Shown here: one piece after another, positions 1 to 6,068 of the stretch
Position numbering within the stretch: the first letter of the stretch is position 1
Layout of the letters: each line of letters begins with the position of its first letter
Assembly: GCA_016786525.1 (NCBI GenBank)
Contig: JAEUVW010000175.1
Span: 1 to 6,693 of the forward strand
Origin: Chitinophagaceae bacterium
Lineage (GTDB): Bacteria > Bacteroidota > Bacteroidia > Chitinophagales > Chitinophagaceae
Direction of reading: 5' to 3'
Length of the DNA stretch: 6,693 nucleotides
Translations under genes and position numbers: made by a program
Notes under the pieces: generated by a model
The model's database searches: none
Seen by the model: only the letters and a program-made list of their open reading frames with translations
Told to the model about the DNA's origin: nothing

Positions 1-64
1 CAACGAAGAGCTGCAATACATTTCGGAAAACGTAAACAACATTGTAGACCAACTCAGCAAGTAA
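1..64 (+). CDS. 3' end of an unidentified CDS (partial)
   Basis: An open frame enters from the left edge and stops at TAA (62-64). The 20 visible codons (first full codon at 2) read NEELQYISENVNNIVDQLSK, a charged, amphipathic C-terminal helix. The gene ends six bases before rfbC on the same strand, so the two are probably cotranscribed, and a role in nucleotide-sugar or surface-polysaccharide synthesis is plausible by context. The spacing of acidic, aromatic and Ile/Val residues faintly recalls the C-terminal helix of DegT-type sugar aminotransferases, but 20 residues are too few to assign a family. No function is claimed. Confidence 0.6.
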   Translation, partial: NEELQYISENVNNIVDQLSK

Positions 65-70
65 GGACAT

Positions 71-622
71 ATGAACGTGATCACGACCCCATTTGAAGGA
101 TTATTGATATTGGAACCCAGGGTTTTTGGCGACGACCGCGGTTATTTTTTTGAAAGTTTTAATGAGCAGGTATTTGTACAGAACACCGGTTTTACCCACA
201 AGTTTGTACAGGACAACCAGGCCCGTTCGGTCAAAAACGTATTGCGCGGCCTTCACTACCAGAACGACCCTATCCCGCAAAGCAAACTGATCCGTTGCCT
301 GCAGGGCTCGATATGGGATGTGGTGGTAGACCTGCGCCGCGACAGCAAAACTTATAAGCAGTGGTATGGCATTGAACTCAGCGAAGCCAACAAACTGCAA
401 TTCCTGATCCCCCGGGGCTTTGCACACGGCTACTCTGTGCTGTCCGATACCTCTGAAGTATTCTACAAATGCGACAATTTTTACAGCAAAGCAGATGAAG
501 GCGGCGTGCTGTACAACGATCCGGAACTGGCTATCGATTGGAAAATCAATCTCGACGATGCCATTGTATCCGACAAAGACAAAGTACAACCCCTGTTCCG
601 GGACTGCAACAGCAAATTTTAA
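71..622 (+). CDS. rfbC: dTDP-4-dehydrorhamnose 3,5-epimerase (RfbC/RmlC)
   Basis: This cytosolic enzyme epimerises C3 and C5 of dTDP-4-keto-6-deoxyglucose, the third step of dTDP-L-rhamnose synthesis for O-antigen and other surface glycans. The 183-residue product has the usual family length and is a single cupin domain. Visible landmarks are the N-terminal FGDDRGYFFESF (19-30), the DNQARS strand (48-53), LRGLHYQ with the expected catalytic His62, Lys72, IPRGFAHGYSVL (113-124), Tyr132 in the position of the general acid, and SDKD ending at Asp170, which matches the His-Asp dyad partner known from RmlC. The N-terminus aligns well with the family, so ATG 71 is the start. An AAGGA (63-67) lies only 3 nt before it and overlaps the preceding stop, which suggests translational coupling. 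A strong terminator follows. No other rml gene is in view; rmlA, rmlB and rmlD may lie to the left or elsewhere. Confidence 0.96.
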   Translation: MNVITTPFEGLLILEPRVFGDDRGYFFESFNEQVFVQNTGFTHKFVQDNQARSVKNVLRGLHYQNDPIPQSKLIRCLQGSIWDVVVDLRRDSKTYKQWYGIELSEANKLQFLIPRGFAHGYSVLSDTSEVFYKCDNFYSKADEGGVLYNDPELAIDWKINLDDAIVSDKDKVQPLFRDCNSKF

Positions 623-642
623 TGGCTTCAGGCTCTTTCTGC

Positions 643-677
643 CCTGTAAGGTTTTAAAAACCTTACAGGTTTTTTTT
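643..677 (+). terminator. Rho-independent terminator of the rfbC operon
   Basis: Two perfect 13-base arms, CCTGTAAGGTTTT (643-655) and AAAACCTTACAGG (657-669), surround the single base A656. In RNA the inner A-U pairs would open into a small loop. Eight T residues follow (670-677), so the element is directed rightward. It lies 20 bp after the rfbC stop. The last two T residues belong to the TAA stop codon of convergent meaB (complement of 676-678). Read leftward, the same palindrome is not followed by a T-tract, so it is a poorer terminator for meaB, though it could still form a protective 3' hairpin. Confidence 0.9.
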
Positions 678-1650
678 ATGCGTCCAGCAATTGTTGCAGG
701 GCGGTATACGGACTGATGCGTCCGCCGGCAATTGCAGCCTCTGTTTCCCTGACCTTTTCCCGGAAGCCGGGCCTGCTCAACAAACGATTGCGCAATTCCT
801 CCTGCAGCAAACGCTGGAAGGCCTGCACATTTTGCTGCACCCGTTTTTCCCTGAAGAAACCATTGCTTTCCTGGTGACGGCAGTATTTCCCGATCAGATC
901 AGCAACAGCCTCTATGCCGGTTCCTTCATAGGCAGAGCAGGTCAGCACTTCGGGCATCCAGCCCGAAGCTGTTCCGGGGAGAAAGTGCAGGGCGCGCGCA
1001 TATTCACTCCTTGCGGCTTTGGCTTTTTCACTATTCGAACCGTCGGCCTTCGTGATCACGACACCATCTGCCAATTCCATAATGCCTCTTTTAATGCCCT
1101 GCAGCTCATCTCCTGCACCGGCCAGCATCAGCAGCAAAAAGAAATCGCAGATATGGCTGACCTCTGTCTCGCTCTGCCCTACCCCCACGGTTTCTACCAG
1201 GATGGTGTCGAACCCCGCTGCTTCGCAAAGCAGGATTGTTTCATACGTTTTGTAGGTCACCCCTCCCAGGCTTCCCGAAGAAGCCGAAGGTCGTATAAAG
1301 GCATTCTTCTGTACCGAAAGCTGCTCCATCCTGGTCTTATCGCCTAAGATGCTTCCTTTGCTAATGCTGCTGCTGGGGTCGATGGCCAGCACGGCAAGTT
1401 TTTTCTGCTGCCGCAGGAGATGCATGCCAAACGCTTCGATAAAGGTGCTTTTCCCCACCCCTGGCACCCCGGTGATCCCCACCCGCACAGATTGGCCACT
1501 GTACGGCAAAATACTGTCTATTAGTTCCGCAGCTTTTTCCTTGTCTTCCCGCCTGGTAGACTCAATAAGGGTGATGGCCCGGCTCAACAGGGCCACATTG
1601 CCCCTGAGCAAACCTTCCCTGTAATCACTGACGGTAAATTTTGAAGACAT
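676..1650 (-). CDS. meaB: Methylmalonyl-CoA mutase-associated GTPase MeaB (ArgK family)
   Basis: MeaB is a cytosolic SIMIBI-class G protein that gates cofactor loading of adenosylcobalamin-dependent methylmalonyl-CoA mutase and protects it from inactivation, supporting propionate/succinate interconversion. The 324-residue product has normal family length. Visible motifs are the P-loop GVPGVGKST (61-69), AIDPSSSISKGSILGDKTRM (89-108), RPSASSGSLGG (120-130), the Walker B/switch stretch VETVGVGQSE (152-161), AGAGDELQGIKRGIMELAD (177-195) and the base-recognition motif TKADG (200-204), where Thr replaces the usual Asn of NKxD. The C-terminal part (about 255-324) matches the family's dimerisation tail in length and helical character. 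ATG 1650 gives the expected N-terminus, with no Shine-Dalgarno sequence. The gene begins 8 bp after the TPR gene and has no promoter of its own in view, so the two are probably cotranscribed. No mutase gene is in the window. Family assignment is firm; partner and pathway are from family knowledge. Confidence 0.95.
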   Translation of the reverse strand: MSSKFTVSDYREGLLRGNVALLSRAITLIESTRREDKEKAAELIDSILPYSGQSVRVGITGVPGVGKSTFIEAFGMHLLRQQKKLAVLAIDPSSSISKGSILGDKTRMEQLSVQKNAFIRPSASSGSLGGVTYKTYETILLCEAAGFDTILVETVGVGQSETEVSHICDFFLLLMLAGAGDELQGIKRGIMELADGVVITKADGSNSEKAKAARSEYARALHFLPGTASGWMPEVLTCSAYEGTGIEAVADLIGKYCRHQESNGFFREKRVQQNVQAFQRLLQEELRNRLLSRPGFREKVRETEAAIAGGRISPYTALQQLLDA

Positions 1651-1658
1651 CCGATATA

Positions 1659-3182
1659 CTATTGTTTGGGAATACGCTGTTTTATTTTTTCAATATCCTG
1701 GCCCGCACGCTGGTCTTTCAGTTCGGCAGCCAGGGCTGCCGCCCGGTCCAGCTGCAGGTAAGCCAGGGCACTGTTATTGCCGTAAAAGCCGTTGGCCGTT
1801 CCATTCCTGGTCAGCAGGTTCATCAGCCCCTGCCGGTGCTCTTCAGGAAATACATCATAGAGTTTCTGCTTCACTTCAAGTGCCGCCGCCAGGTAGGGAA
1901 TACCGTCTTTATAGCGTTTCAGGGTCATACTGATATCGCCCAGTTTATCCAGCACTGAAGCGTATTCGGTACCGGCCAGGAAGGGATATTCCCGGTAAAG
2001 CTCCGCAAGAACGTCTTTTTGCCGCCTGGAGACTGACTCTGCAGAGTCAAGCCTGCTCAGGGCAAAAGCATACTGGTCTGCAATGCGCCCGATGCTGCCC
2101 GCATACTCCAGGACAAAGAAAGGGTATTTGTTTGCGGACAGGGATTTCCGCATTGCTTTTATTTCCTCAAGCAGTTGCATGCTTTCCTGTTTCCGGTCAA
2201 ACCAGCGCAGTACCTCCACATATTCATCCTTCACATCCGCGAGCAAGGGCTGGTACTGTTGCGGGTAAACCGAAACCAGCCTGGTATACGCATCGATCGA
2301 CATACGGAAATGCGTATCTGCCTGCTGGTTGGCACCTGCTTTTCTATAGACCTGCCCCATAATCCGGTGCGCCCATGCCTGCAGGGGCAGATCAGCCCCT
2401 CTGTCTGCGATGACAACACTGTTTTGTGCATTCCGGTACGCATTGTCTACGTTTCCGCTCCGGCCTTGCAATTGGGCCAGCTGGGCCGAGGCTACCGCAG
2501 ACCAATACTGCTGCAGGGAGTCGGGCTTTATTTTATCCAGCAGGTATTGCGCCTCGATCAGTACCGCAGCGGCACCACTGTAGTTTTTTGCAAACGTATC
2601 CAGGAAGCTGCGTTGCAGCCTGATCCTGGCCAGGGCCATCGTATCGGAACCAAACCGCTCAGATAAGTGCACCATTTGCTCCTCTGCCCGCTCCGCCTTA
2701 CCGCCCAATGCAAGCAGCCGGCTATGATACAGACCCTGCTCCAGGCCGGACGTTCCGCTGCCGGCCCATTTTTCTGCAAGACCATACTGGCCGCCGGATT
2801 CGTACAATTCGGCCAGGAACATACTTTCTTCGGTACTATTGGAACCGTTTTTCAGTTTTGATTCCATCAGTTTTATGGCAGCAGCGAGATCCGATTTCGC
2901 GACCAAAGCCAAGGCAGCCTGTATATTTTTCCCACTGTACCTGCCGGAAGCCCATCCGTCGGCCAGCACAGCCAGGCGTTGCTGCTGCAGCGCATACTGT
3001 TCTTCATAAATTTTATATAAAGACGGGTTATCTTCTGCTTTTGCATGCAATAAAACATCATAATTTTTTGCAGAAGCCATCATGCCCGCATTGTAGTACT
3101 GTGTGCGCTTCAGTGCGATATCTTTCTGTGCAAAGGCAGTGAAGGACGGTAAAAAGAACAGAAGGAAAGAGTACATTTTCAT
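1659..3182 (-). CDS. Exported TPR-like helical-repeat protein, function unknown
   Basis: With the start at ATG 3182 the product has 507 residues. It opens with a signal peptide, MKMYSFLLFFLPSFTAFA, and a likely signal peptidase I site AFA|Q (18/19), so the protein is probably periplasmic. The rest is all-helical, Ala/Leu/Tyr-rich repeat sequence resembling degenerate tetratricopeptide repeats, for example about 118-140, 150-172, 266-300 (AHRIMGQVYRKAG) and 405-440 (VLDKLGDISMTLKRY). I see no enzymatic, kinase or DNA-binding domain. A frame-compatible ATG at 3218 was rejected: it would place twelve polar residues before the signal peptide and lies inside the promoter-like box at 3216-3223. ATG 3176 (Met3) is also possible. 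TPR arrays usually mediate protein-protein contacts. The pairing with meaB does not by itself suggest a function. Confidence 0.82.
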   Translation of the reverse strand: MKMYSFLLFFLPSFTAFAQKDIALKRTQYYNAGMMASAKNYDVLLHAKAEDNPSLYKIYEEQYALQQQRLAVLADGWASGRYSGKNIQAALALVAKSDLAAAIKLMESKLKNGSNSTEESMFLAELYESGGQYGLAEKWAGSGTSGLEQGLYHSRLLALGGKAERAEEQMVHLSERFGSDTMALARIRLQRSFLDTFAKNYSGAAAVLIEAQYLLDKIKPDSLQQYWSAVASAQLAQLQGRSGNVDNAYRNAQNSVVIADRGADLPLQAWAHRIMGQVYRKAGANQQADTHFRMSIDAYTRLVSVYPQQYQPLLADVKDEYVEVLRWFDRKQESMQLLEEIKAMRKSLSANKYPFFVLEYAGSIGRIADQYAFALSRLDSAESVSRRQKDVLAELYREYPFLAGTEYASVLDKLGDISMTLKRYKDGIPYLAAALEVKQKLYDVFPEEHRQGLMNLLTRNGTANGFYGNNSALAYLQLDRAAALAAELKDQRAGQDIEKIKQRIPKQ

Positions 3183-3215
3183 GCTGGTGCGCCTGTTTTC
3201 AAGGGTTAAGGCAGA

Positions 3216-3223
3216 CAAATATA
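3216..3223 (-). promoter_or_regulatory. Putative Bacteroidota -7 box for the TPR-meaB unit
   Basis: Read on the minus strand the bases are TATATTTG, an exact fit to the Bacteroidota -7 consensus TAnnTTTG. Transcription would start near 3208-3211, giving a leader of about 26-30 nt before ATG 3182. The best -33-like TTG (complement of 3247-3249) lies 23 bp upstream, somewhat longer than usual, so that half is weak. The box supports the shorter start of the TPR gene. Confidence 0.6.
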
Positions 3224-3320
3224 AGCTGTGGTGCTGAAGTGCGCATCAACAGGAAAGTTTCTCCGGCTCCGGCCTGCGTTTTATTCCGTCCTGCAGCACC
3301 GATTTTAGATTGAAAAGCCC

Positions 3321-3328
3321 TACCTTTG
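3321..3328 (+). promoter_or_regulatory. Putative Bacteroidota -7 box for atpG
   Basis: TACCTTTG matches the consensus TAnnTTTG. Transcription would begin near 3333-3336, leaving an A/T-rich leader of roughly 27-30 nt without a Shine-Dalgarno sequence, typical for this phylum. I see no good TTG-type -33 element at the expected 19-21 bp distance. The box sits in the 180-bp divergent region 3183-3362, which otherwise shows no hairpin, repeat or riboswitch-like structure that I can recognise. Confidence 0.6.
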
Positions 3329-3362
3329 CAGCCAATTTAAAAACACAACAACTCTTTTTTAT

Positions 3363-4232
3363 ATGTCGGGTCAACTTAAAGAGGTTCGTAACCGGATCAA
3401 ATCTGTCACTTCCACACAACAAATCACAAAGGCGATGAAGATGGTGAGCGCTGCAAAACTGCGCCGGGCGCAGGATGCGATCACCCAGATGGCCCCCTAC
3501 TCCCGCAAGCTCCAGGAAATGCTGAGCAATATCGTCAGCAGCGCTTCCTCAGACATGGAATTACCCCTGGCTGCCGAGCGTACAACAGAACGCGTACTGC
3601 TGATCCCGATCACCAGCGACAGGGGTCTTTGTGGTGCTTACAATGCCAACGTGATCAAGCTGACCCGCAATACCATTGCAGAAAAATATCCGAAAGCTGA
3701 GGTAACGATCCTGCCCCTGGGTAAAAAAGGATACGATTTCTTCGTAAAGAACAATTTTAAAGTAATAGACAACTACTGGAATGTGTTTCACAACCTGTCT
3801 TTCGACAATGTGCGTGAAGCGGCGGCTTATGCCCAGCAAGCGTTTCTCGATAAGAAATACGACCGTATCGAATTGATATACAGCCAGTTTCGCAATGCCG
3901 CAGTTCAAAACTTCGTTTGTGAGCCTTACCTCCCGATCCCCAAAGTAGAAAAAGGAGATGGCGATAACAATGCAGACTTCATCTTCGAGCCTTCCAAAGA
4001 AGTACTGGTAGAAGAGCTGATGCCCAAGATCCTGAACACACAGGTATTTAAGGCGGTACTGGATGCCAACGCTTCCGAGCATGGCGCCCGTATGACGGCA
4101 ATGGATAAGGCCAGCGAAAATGCGAATGAACTGCTGCGCAATCTCAAAATCACTTACAACCGTGCCCGCCAGGCAGCGATTACGACCGAACTGACAGAGA
4201 TCGTGAGCGGTGCTGCTGCCCTGCAGGGATAA
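3363..4232 (+). CDS. atpG: F1F0 ATP synthase subunit gamma (AtpG)
   Basis: The gamma subunit is the central rotating stalk of F1: its two long terminal helices form a coiled coil inside the alpha3-beta3 ring and couple proton flow through the membrane c-ring to ATP synthesis. The 289-residue length is standard. The N-terminal helix carries the family hallmark TQQITKAMKMVSAAKLRRAQ (18-37), SDRGLCGAYN is at 85-94, and EHGARMTAMDKASENANELL is at 239-258. The C-terminus ITTELTEIVSGAAA (273-286) satisfies the gamma-subunit signature [IV]-T-x-E-x2-[DE]-x3-G-A-x-[SAKR]. ATG 3363 gives the canonical N-terminus. The gene is unusually isolated: the upstream gene is divergent, a promoter-like box precedes it and a strong terminator follows, so it appears monocistronic. 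No internal deletion or frameshift is seen. Confidence 0.97.
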   Translation: MSGQLKEVRNRIKSVTSTQQITKAMKMVSAAKLRRAQDAITQMAPYSRKLQEMLSNIVSSASSDMELPLAAERTTERVLLIPITSDRGLCGAYNANVIKLTRNTIAEKYPKAEVTILPLGKKGYDFFVKNNFKVIDNYWNVFHNLSFDNVREAAAYAQQAFLDKKYDRIELIYSQFRNAAVQNFVCEPYLPIPKVEKGDGDNNADFIFEPSKEVLVEELMPKILNTQVFKAVLDANASEHGARMTAMDKASENANELLRNLKITYNRARQAAITTELTEIVSGAAALQG

Positions 4233-4235
4233 TAG

Positions 4236-4308
4236 CGGCAATACCTCTTGTGCACAACGCACCGGGACCTCCCGGTGCGTTGTTGTTTTATGCTTCCGGC
4301 AATACCTC
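4236..4308. repeat. 12-bp direct repeat bracketing the atpG terminator
   Basis: CGGCAATACCTC occurs at 4236-4247 and again, identically, at 4297-4308. The two copies lie on either side of the terminator hairpin, with a period of 61 bp. The rest of the spacer to 4423 shows no clear promoter box for the following gene. Confidence 0.6.
4254..4290 (+). terminator. Rho-independent terminator of atpG
   Basis: A 13-bp perfect G+C-rich stem, 4254-4266 (ACAACGCACCGGG) with 4271-4283, has a four-base ACCT loop (4267-4270). The T-rich tail TGTTTTA (4284-4290) follows. It begins 22 nt after the atpG stop and should end that transcript before the YihY gene. Confidence 0.9.
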
Positions 4309-4423
4309 CACTATGCTAAAAATCCTGGCCGGAAAAGGCGTGCCGCTTTCTTTAACACAAACTAAGGAAACAGAAAAAAGGAAACCTGTAGTATTACGGC
4401 AGAAAGCATAAAAAGACAAACCG

Positions 4424-5380
4424 ATGAAACACAAACTCAGCTGGAGGGGTATCTGGCAGATCACCAAAGATACTTTTACCGGCTTTTCAGAAGACAAAGT
4501 GACGAAACTCAGTGGCTCCCTGGCCTACTACATGGTGTTTTCCATGGGCCCCCTGCTGGTGGTGATCATATCCCTGTGCGGACTGCTGCTGTCGCGGGAA
4601 GCAATAGAAGGCAAAGTATACTCCGTACTGGTCGGATTTGTGGGCAGCGATACGGCCTCCCAGTTGCAGGAAATCATACGGAACGCTTCTGTGGGTGATA
4701 AGAGTTTTATTGCTGCCGTCATCGGTATCGTTACGCTGCTGATCGGTGCCACATCGGTATTTGCCGAGATCCAGGATTCGATCAATATGATCTGGGGCCT
4801 GAAGCCAAAGCCTAAAAAGGGATGGCTGAAATACCTGCAGAACAGGTTCCTGTCTTTCTCCGTTATCATAAGCCTGGGCTTCCTGTTGCTGGTATCGCTT
4901 GCGCTTTCCGCCATTATAGAAGGCATCAGTACCGGCCTGCAGGCACGCTTCCCCGGTGTCACCATCGTCGTGTTCTACATCATTAACCTGCTGCTGACCA
5001 TTGGCATCAGCACCATTATTTTTGCCACCATCTTTAAAGTGTTGCCCGATGCCCGTATCAAGTGGCGCGACGTCTTCGCCGGAGCCATTGTTACAGCAGT
5101 TCTGTTCCTGATCGGCAAATTTGCGATCTCCCTGTATATCTCGCAAACCAAAGTCGGCAGTACCTATGGTGCAGCCGGATCGCTCGTCGTATTGCTGGTA
5201 TGGGTGTATTACTCTTCCATTATCCTGTACCTGGGTGCAGAGTTTACCAAGGCGTATGCGCTGATGTATGGCTCCGCGATACACCCCAACGATTATGCGG
5301 TAACCATGAAGCAGGTGGAGGTAGAAATGGGCAATAAAACAATACAGGAAAGAGAAAACAAACCGGGATCAAAAATCTAA
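4424..5380 (+). CDS. YihY/BrkB-family (UPF0761) inner membrane protein
   Basis: This 318-residue polytopic membrane protein belongs to the YihY/BrkB family, once mislabelled RNase BN; its molecular function is not settled. Hydrophobic segments lie at about 33-57, 95-115, 143-166, 179-205, 216-239 and 250-272, six in all as expected. Family landmarks are KLSGSLAYYMVFSMGPLLVV (28-47), a small-residue segment ending ATSVFAEIQDSINMIWGL (109-126), LPDARIKWRDVFAGA (207-221) and YGAAGSLVVLLVWVYYSS (248-265) followed by LGAEFTKAY (270-278). The last 40 residues are a polar tail. ATG 4424 places a short amphipathic helix before the first membrane segment, as in relatives. It has no Shine-Dalgarno sequence and no recognised promoter. 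The 3' end overlaps the convergent PAP2 gene by 12 bp. The family call is firm; function is unknown. Confidence 0.93.
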   Translation: MKHKLSWRGIWQITKDTFTGFSEDKVTKLSGSLAYYMVFSMGPLLVVIISLCGLLLSREAIEGKVYSVLVGFVGSDTASQLQEIIRNASVGDKSFIAAVIGIVTLLIGATSVFAEIQDSINMIWGLKPKPKKGWLKYLQNRFLSFSVIISLGFLLLVSLALSAIIEGISTGLQARFPGVTIVVFYIINLLLTIGISTIIFATIFKVLPDARIKWRDVFAGAIVTAVLFLIGKFAISLYISQTKVGSTYGAAGSLVVLLVWVYYSSIILYLGAEFTKAYALMYGSAIHPNDYAVTMKQVEVEMGNKTIQERENKPGSKI

Positions 5381-6052
5381 CGGAGCTTTTTGTTTCCGGG
5401 CACCCCATTGATAGCGATGCGTCCAATAAGCCAGTTTTTGCGACAGGATACCGATGCCTGCGCCCACCAGCACATCATTGAGGTAATGCTTGTTGTTCAG
5501 CACGCGCAATGCGCCGACCGCCGAAGCCATCGTGTAGGCAGCATAAGGCATCCAGCGATATCTCCTGCCATATTCTGTGCTGAGCAAAGTGGCTGCCAGG
5601 AAAGCCTGCGCCGAATGGTTTGAGGGAAAAGAATGAAAATCGCTGCCGTCAGGACGCATTTCGCGGGTACCGGCTTTGAGCAGGTAAACGCTGCCGATAG
5701 CCAGCAATTCGGCTTTGGCCAGGATCACCGACCTGTTGACAAAATCGGTTCGGGCCTCTACTCCCAAAAGATCAAGGCCATAGACTACCGCGATCGGCGC
5801 CACAGCAAGAACATCATCTGCTTTGGTATGAAAGCTGCTGAAATGCCTGTTTCGCCAGTCCTGCACCTCATACTTCAGGTGCCCGGAAAGCGTAAGACCT
5901 GCACCAGCCAGCAAAACGGGGGCGACCAGCTGCTGTGCAGTGAAGTTGGGCCTGCGGTCTGCAATTGGCGCACAGGTATCCTGTGCAGCAGCAGTGCCGG
6001 AGCAACAGCAAACCAGCAGCAGTACTTTCAGGAAAGTGCGGGAGTAAGCCAA
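5369..6052 (-). CDS. Exported PAP2-family phosphatase, TTG start
   Basis: This 227-residue protein belongs to the PAP2 family (type 2 phosphatidic acid phosphatase/haloperoxidase fold), acid phosphatases of lipid phosphates, prenyl diphosphates and similar substrates. The three active-site motifs are present: KAGTREMRP (126-134, K-x6-RP), SFPSNH (141-146, Asn in place of the usual Gly of PSGH) and RVLNNKHYLND (183-193, with Arg183, the nucleophile His189 and Asp193). A signal-like segment covers 1-23 with three adjacent cysteines (15-17) and a likely AAA|Q cleavage. Hydrophobic segments at about 42-57, 80-98, 109-125, 148-158, 168-182 and 194-206 suggest a membrane-embedded enzyme. The start is TTG 6052: an in-frame TAA lies at 6077-6079 and the next in-frame ATG is codon 132, past the first catalytic Lys. 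It follows dxs by 16 bp, so an isoprenoid diphosphate substrate is conceivable but unproven. Confidence 0.9.
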   Translation of the reverse strand: MAYSRTFLKVLLLVCCCSGTAAAQDTCAPIADRRPNFTAQQLVAPVLLAGAGLTLSGHLKYEVQDWRNRHFSSFHTKADDVLAVAPIAVVYGLDLLGVEARTDFVNRSVILAKAELLAIGSVYLLKAGTREMRPDGSDFHSFPSNHSAQAFLAATLLSTEYGRRYRWMPYAAYTMASAVGALRVLNNKHYLNDVLVGAGIGILSQKLAYWTHRYQWGARKQKAPLDF

Positions 6053-6068
6053 AAGAGATACTTGCCCG

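Noticed and set aside
691..1347. Open frame (218 codons) antisense to meaB
   Set aside because: The sense frame holds all GTPase motifs. The antisense product shows no family features.
3183..3362. Riboswitch or small RNA in the divergent intergenic region
   Set aside because: The predicted leaders are only about 30 nt and I see no stem-loop of note or conserved riboswitch core, including no cobalamin-type element for the meaB unit.
3561..4262. Long open frame (233 codons) antisense to atpG
   Set aside because: It mirrors a well-conserved atpG, gives a Cys/Phe/Val-rich product with no recognisable motif, and has no promoter. It is a codon-bias shadow.
4487..5284. Long open frame (265 codons) antisense to the YihY gene
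   Set aside because: The product is Gln/Asp/Gly-rich low-complexity sequence as expected from the reverse of hydrophobic codons; the sense gene is clearly a family member.
5370..5392. CAAAAA...TTTTTG inverted repeat at the YihY/PAP2 junction as a terminator
   Set aside because: Six mostly A-U pairs with an 11-base loop form a very weak hairpin without a G+C stem; not enough to call a terminator.
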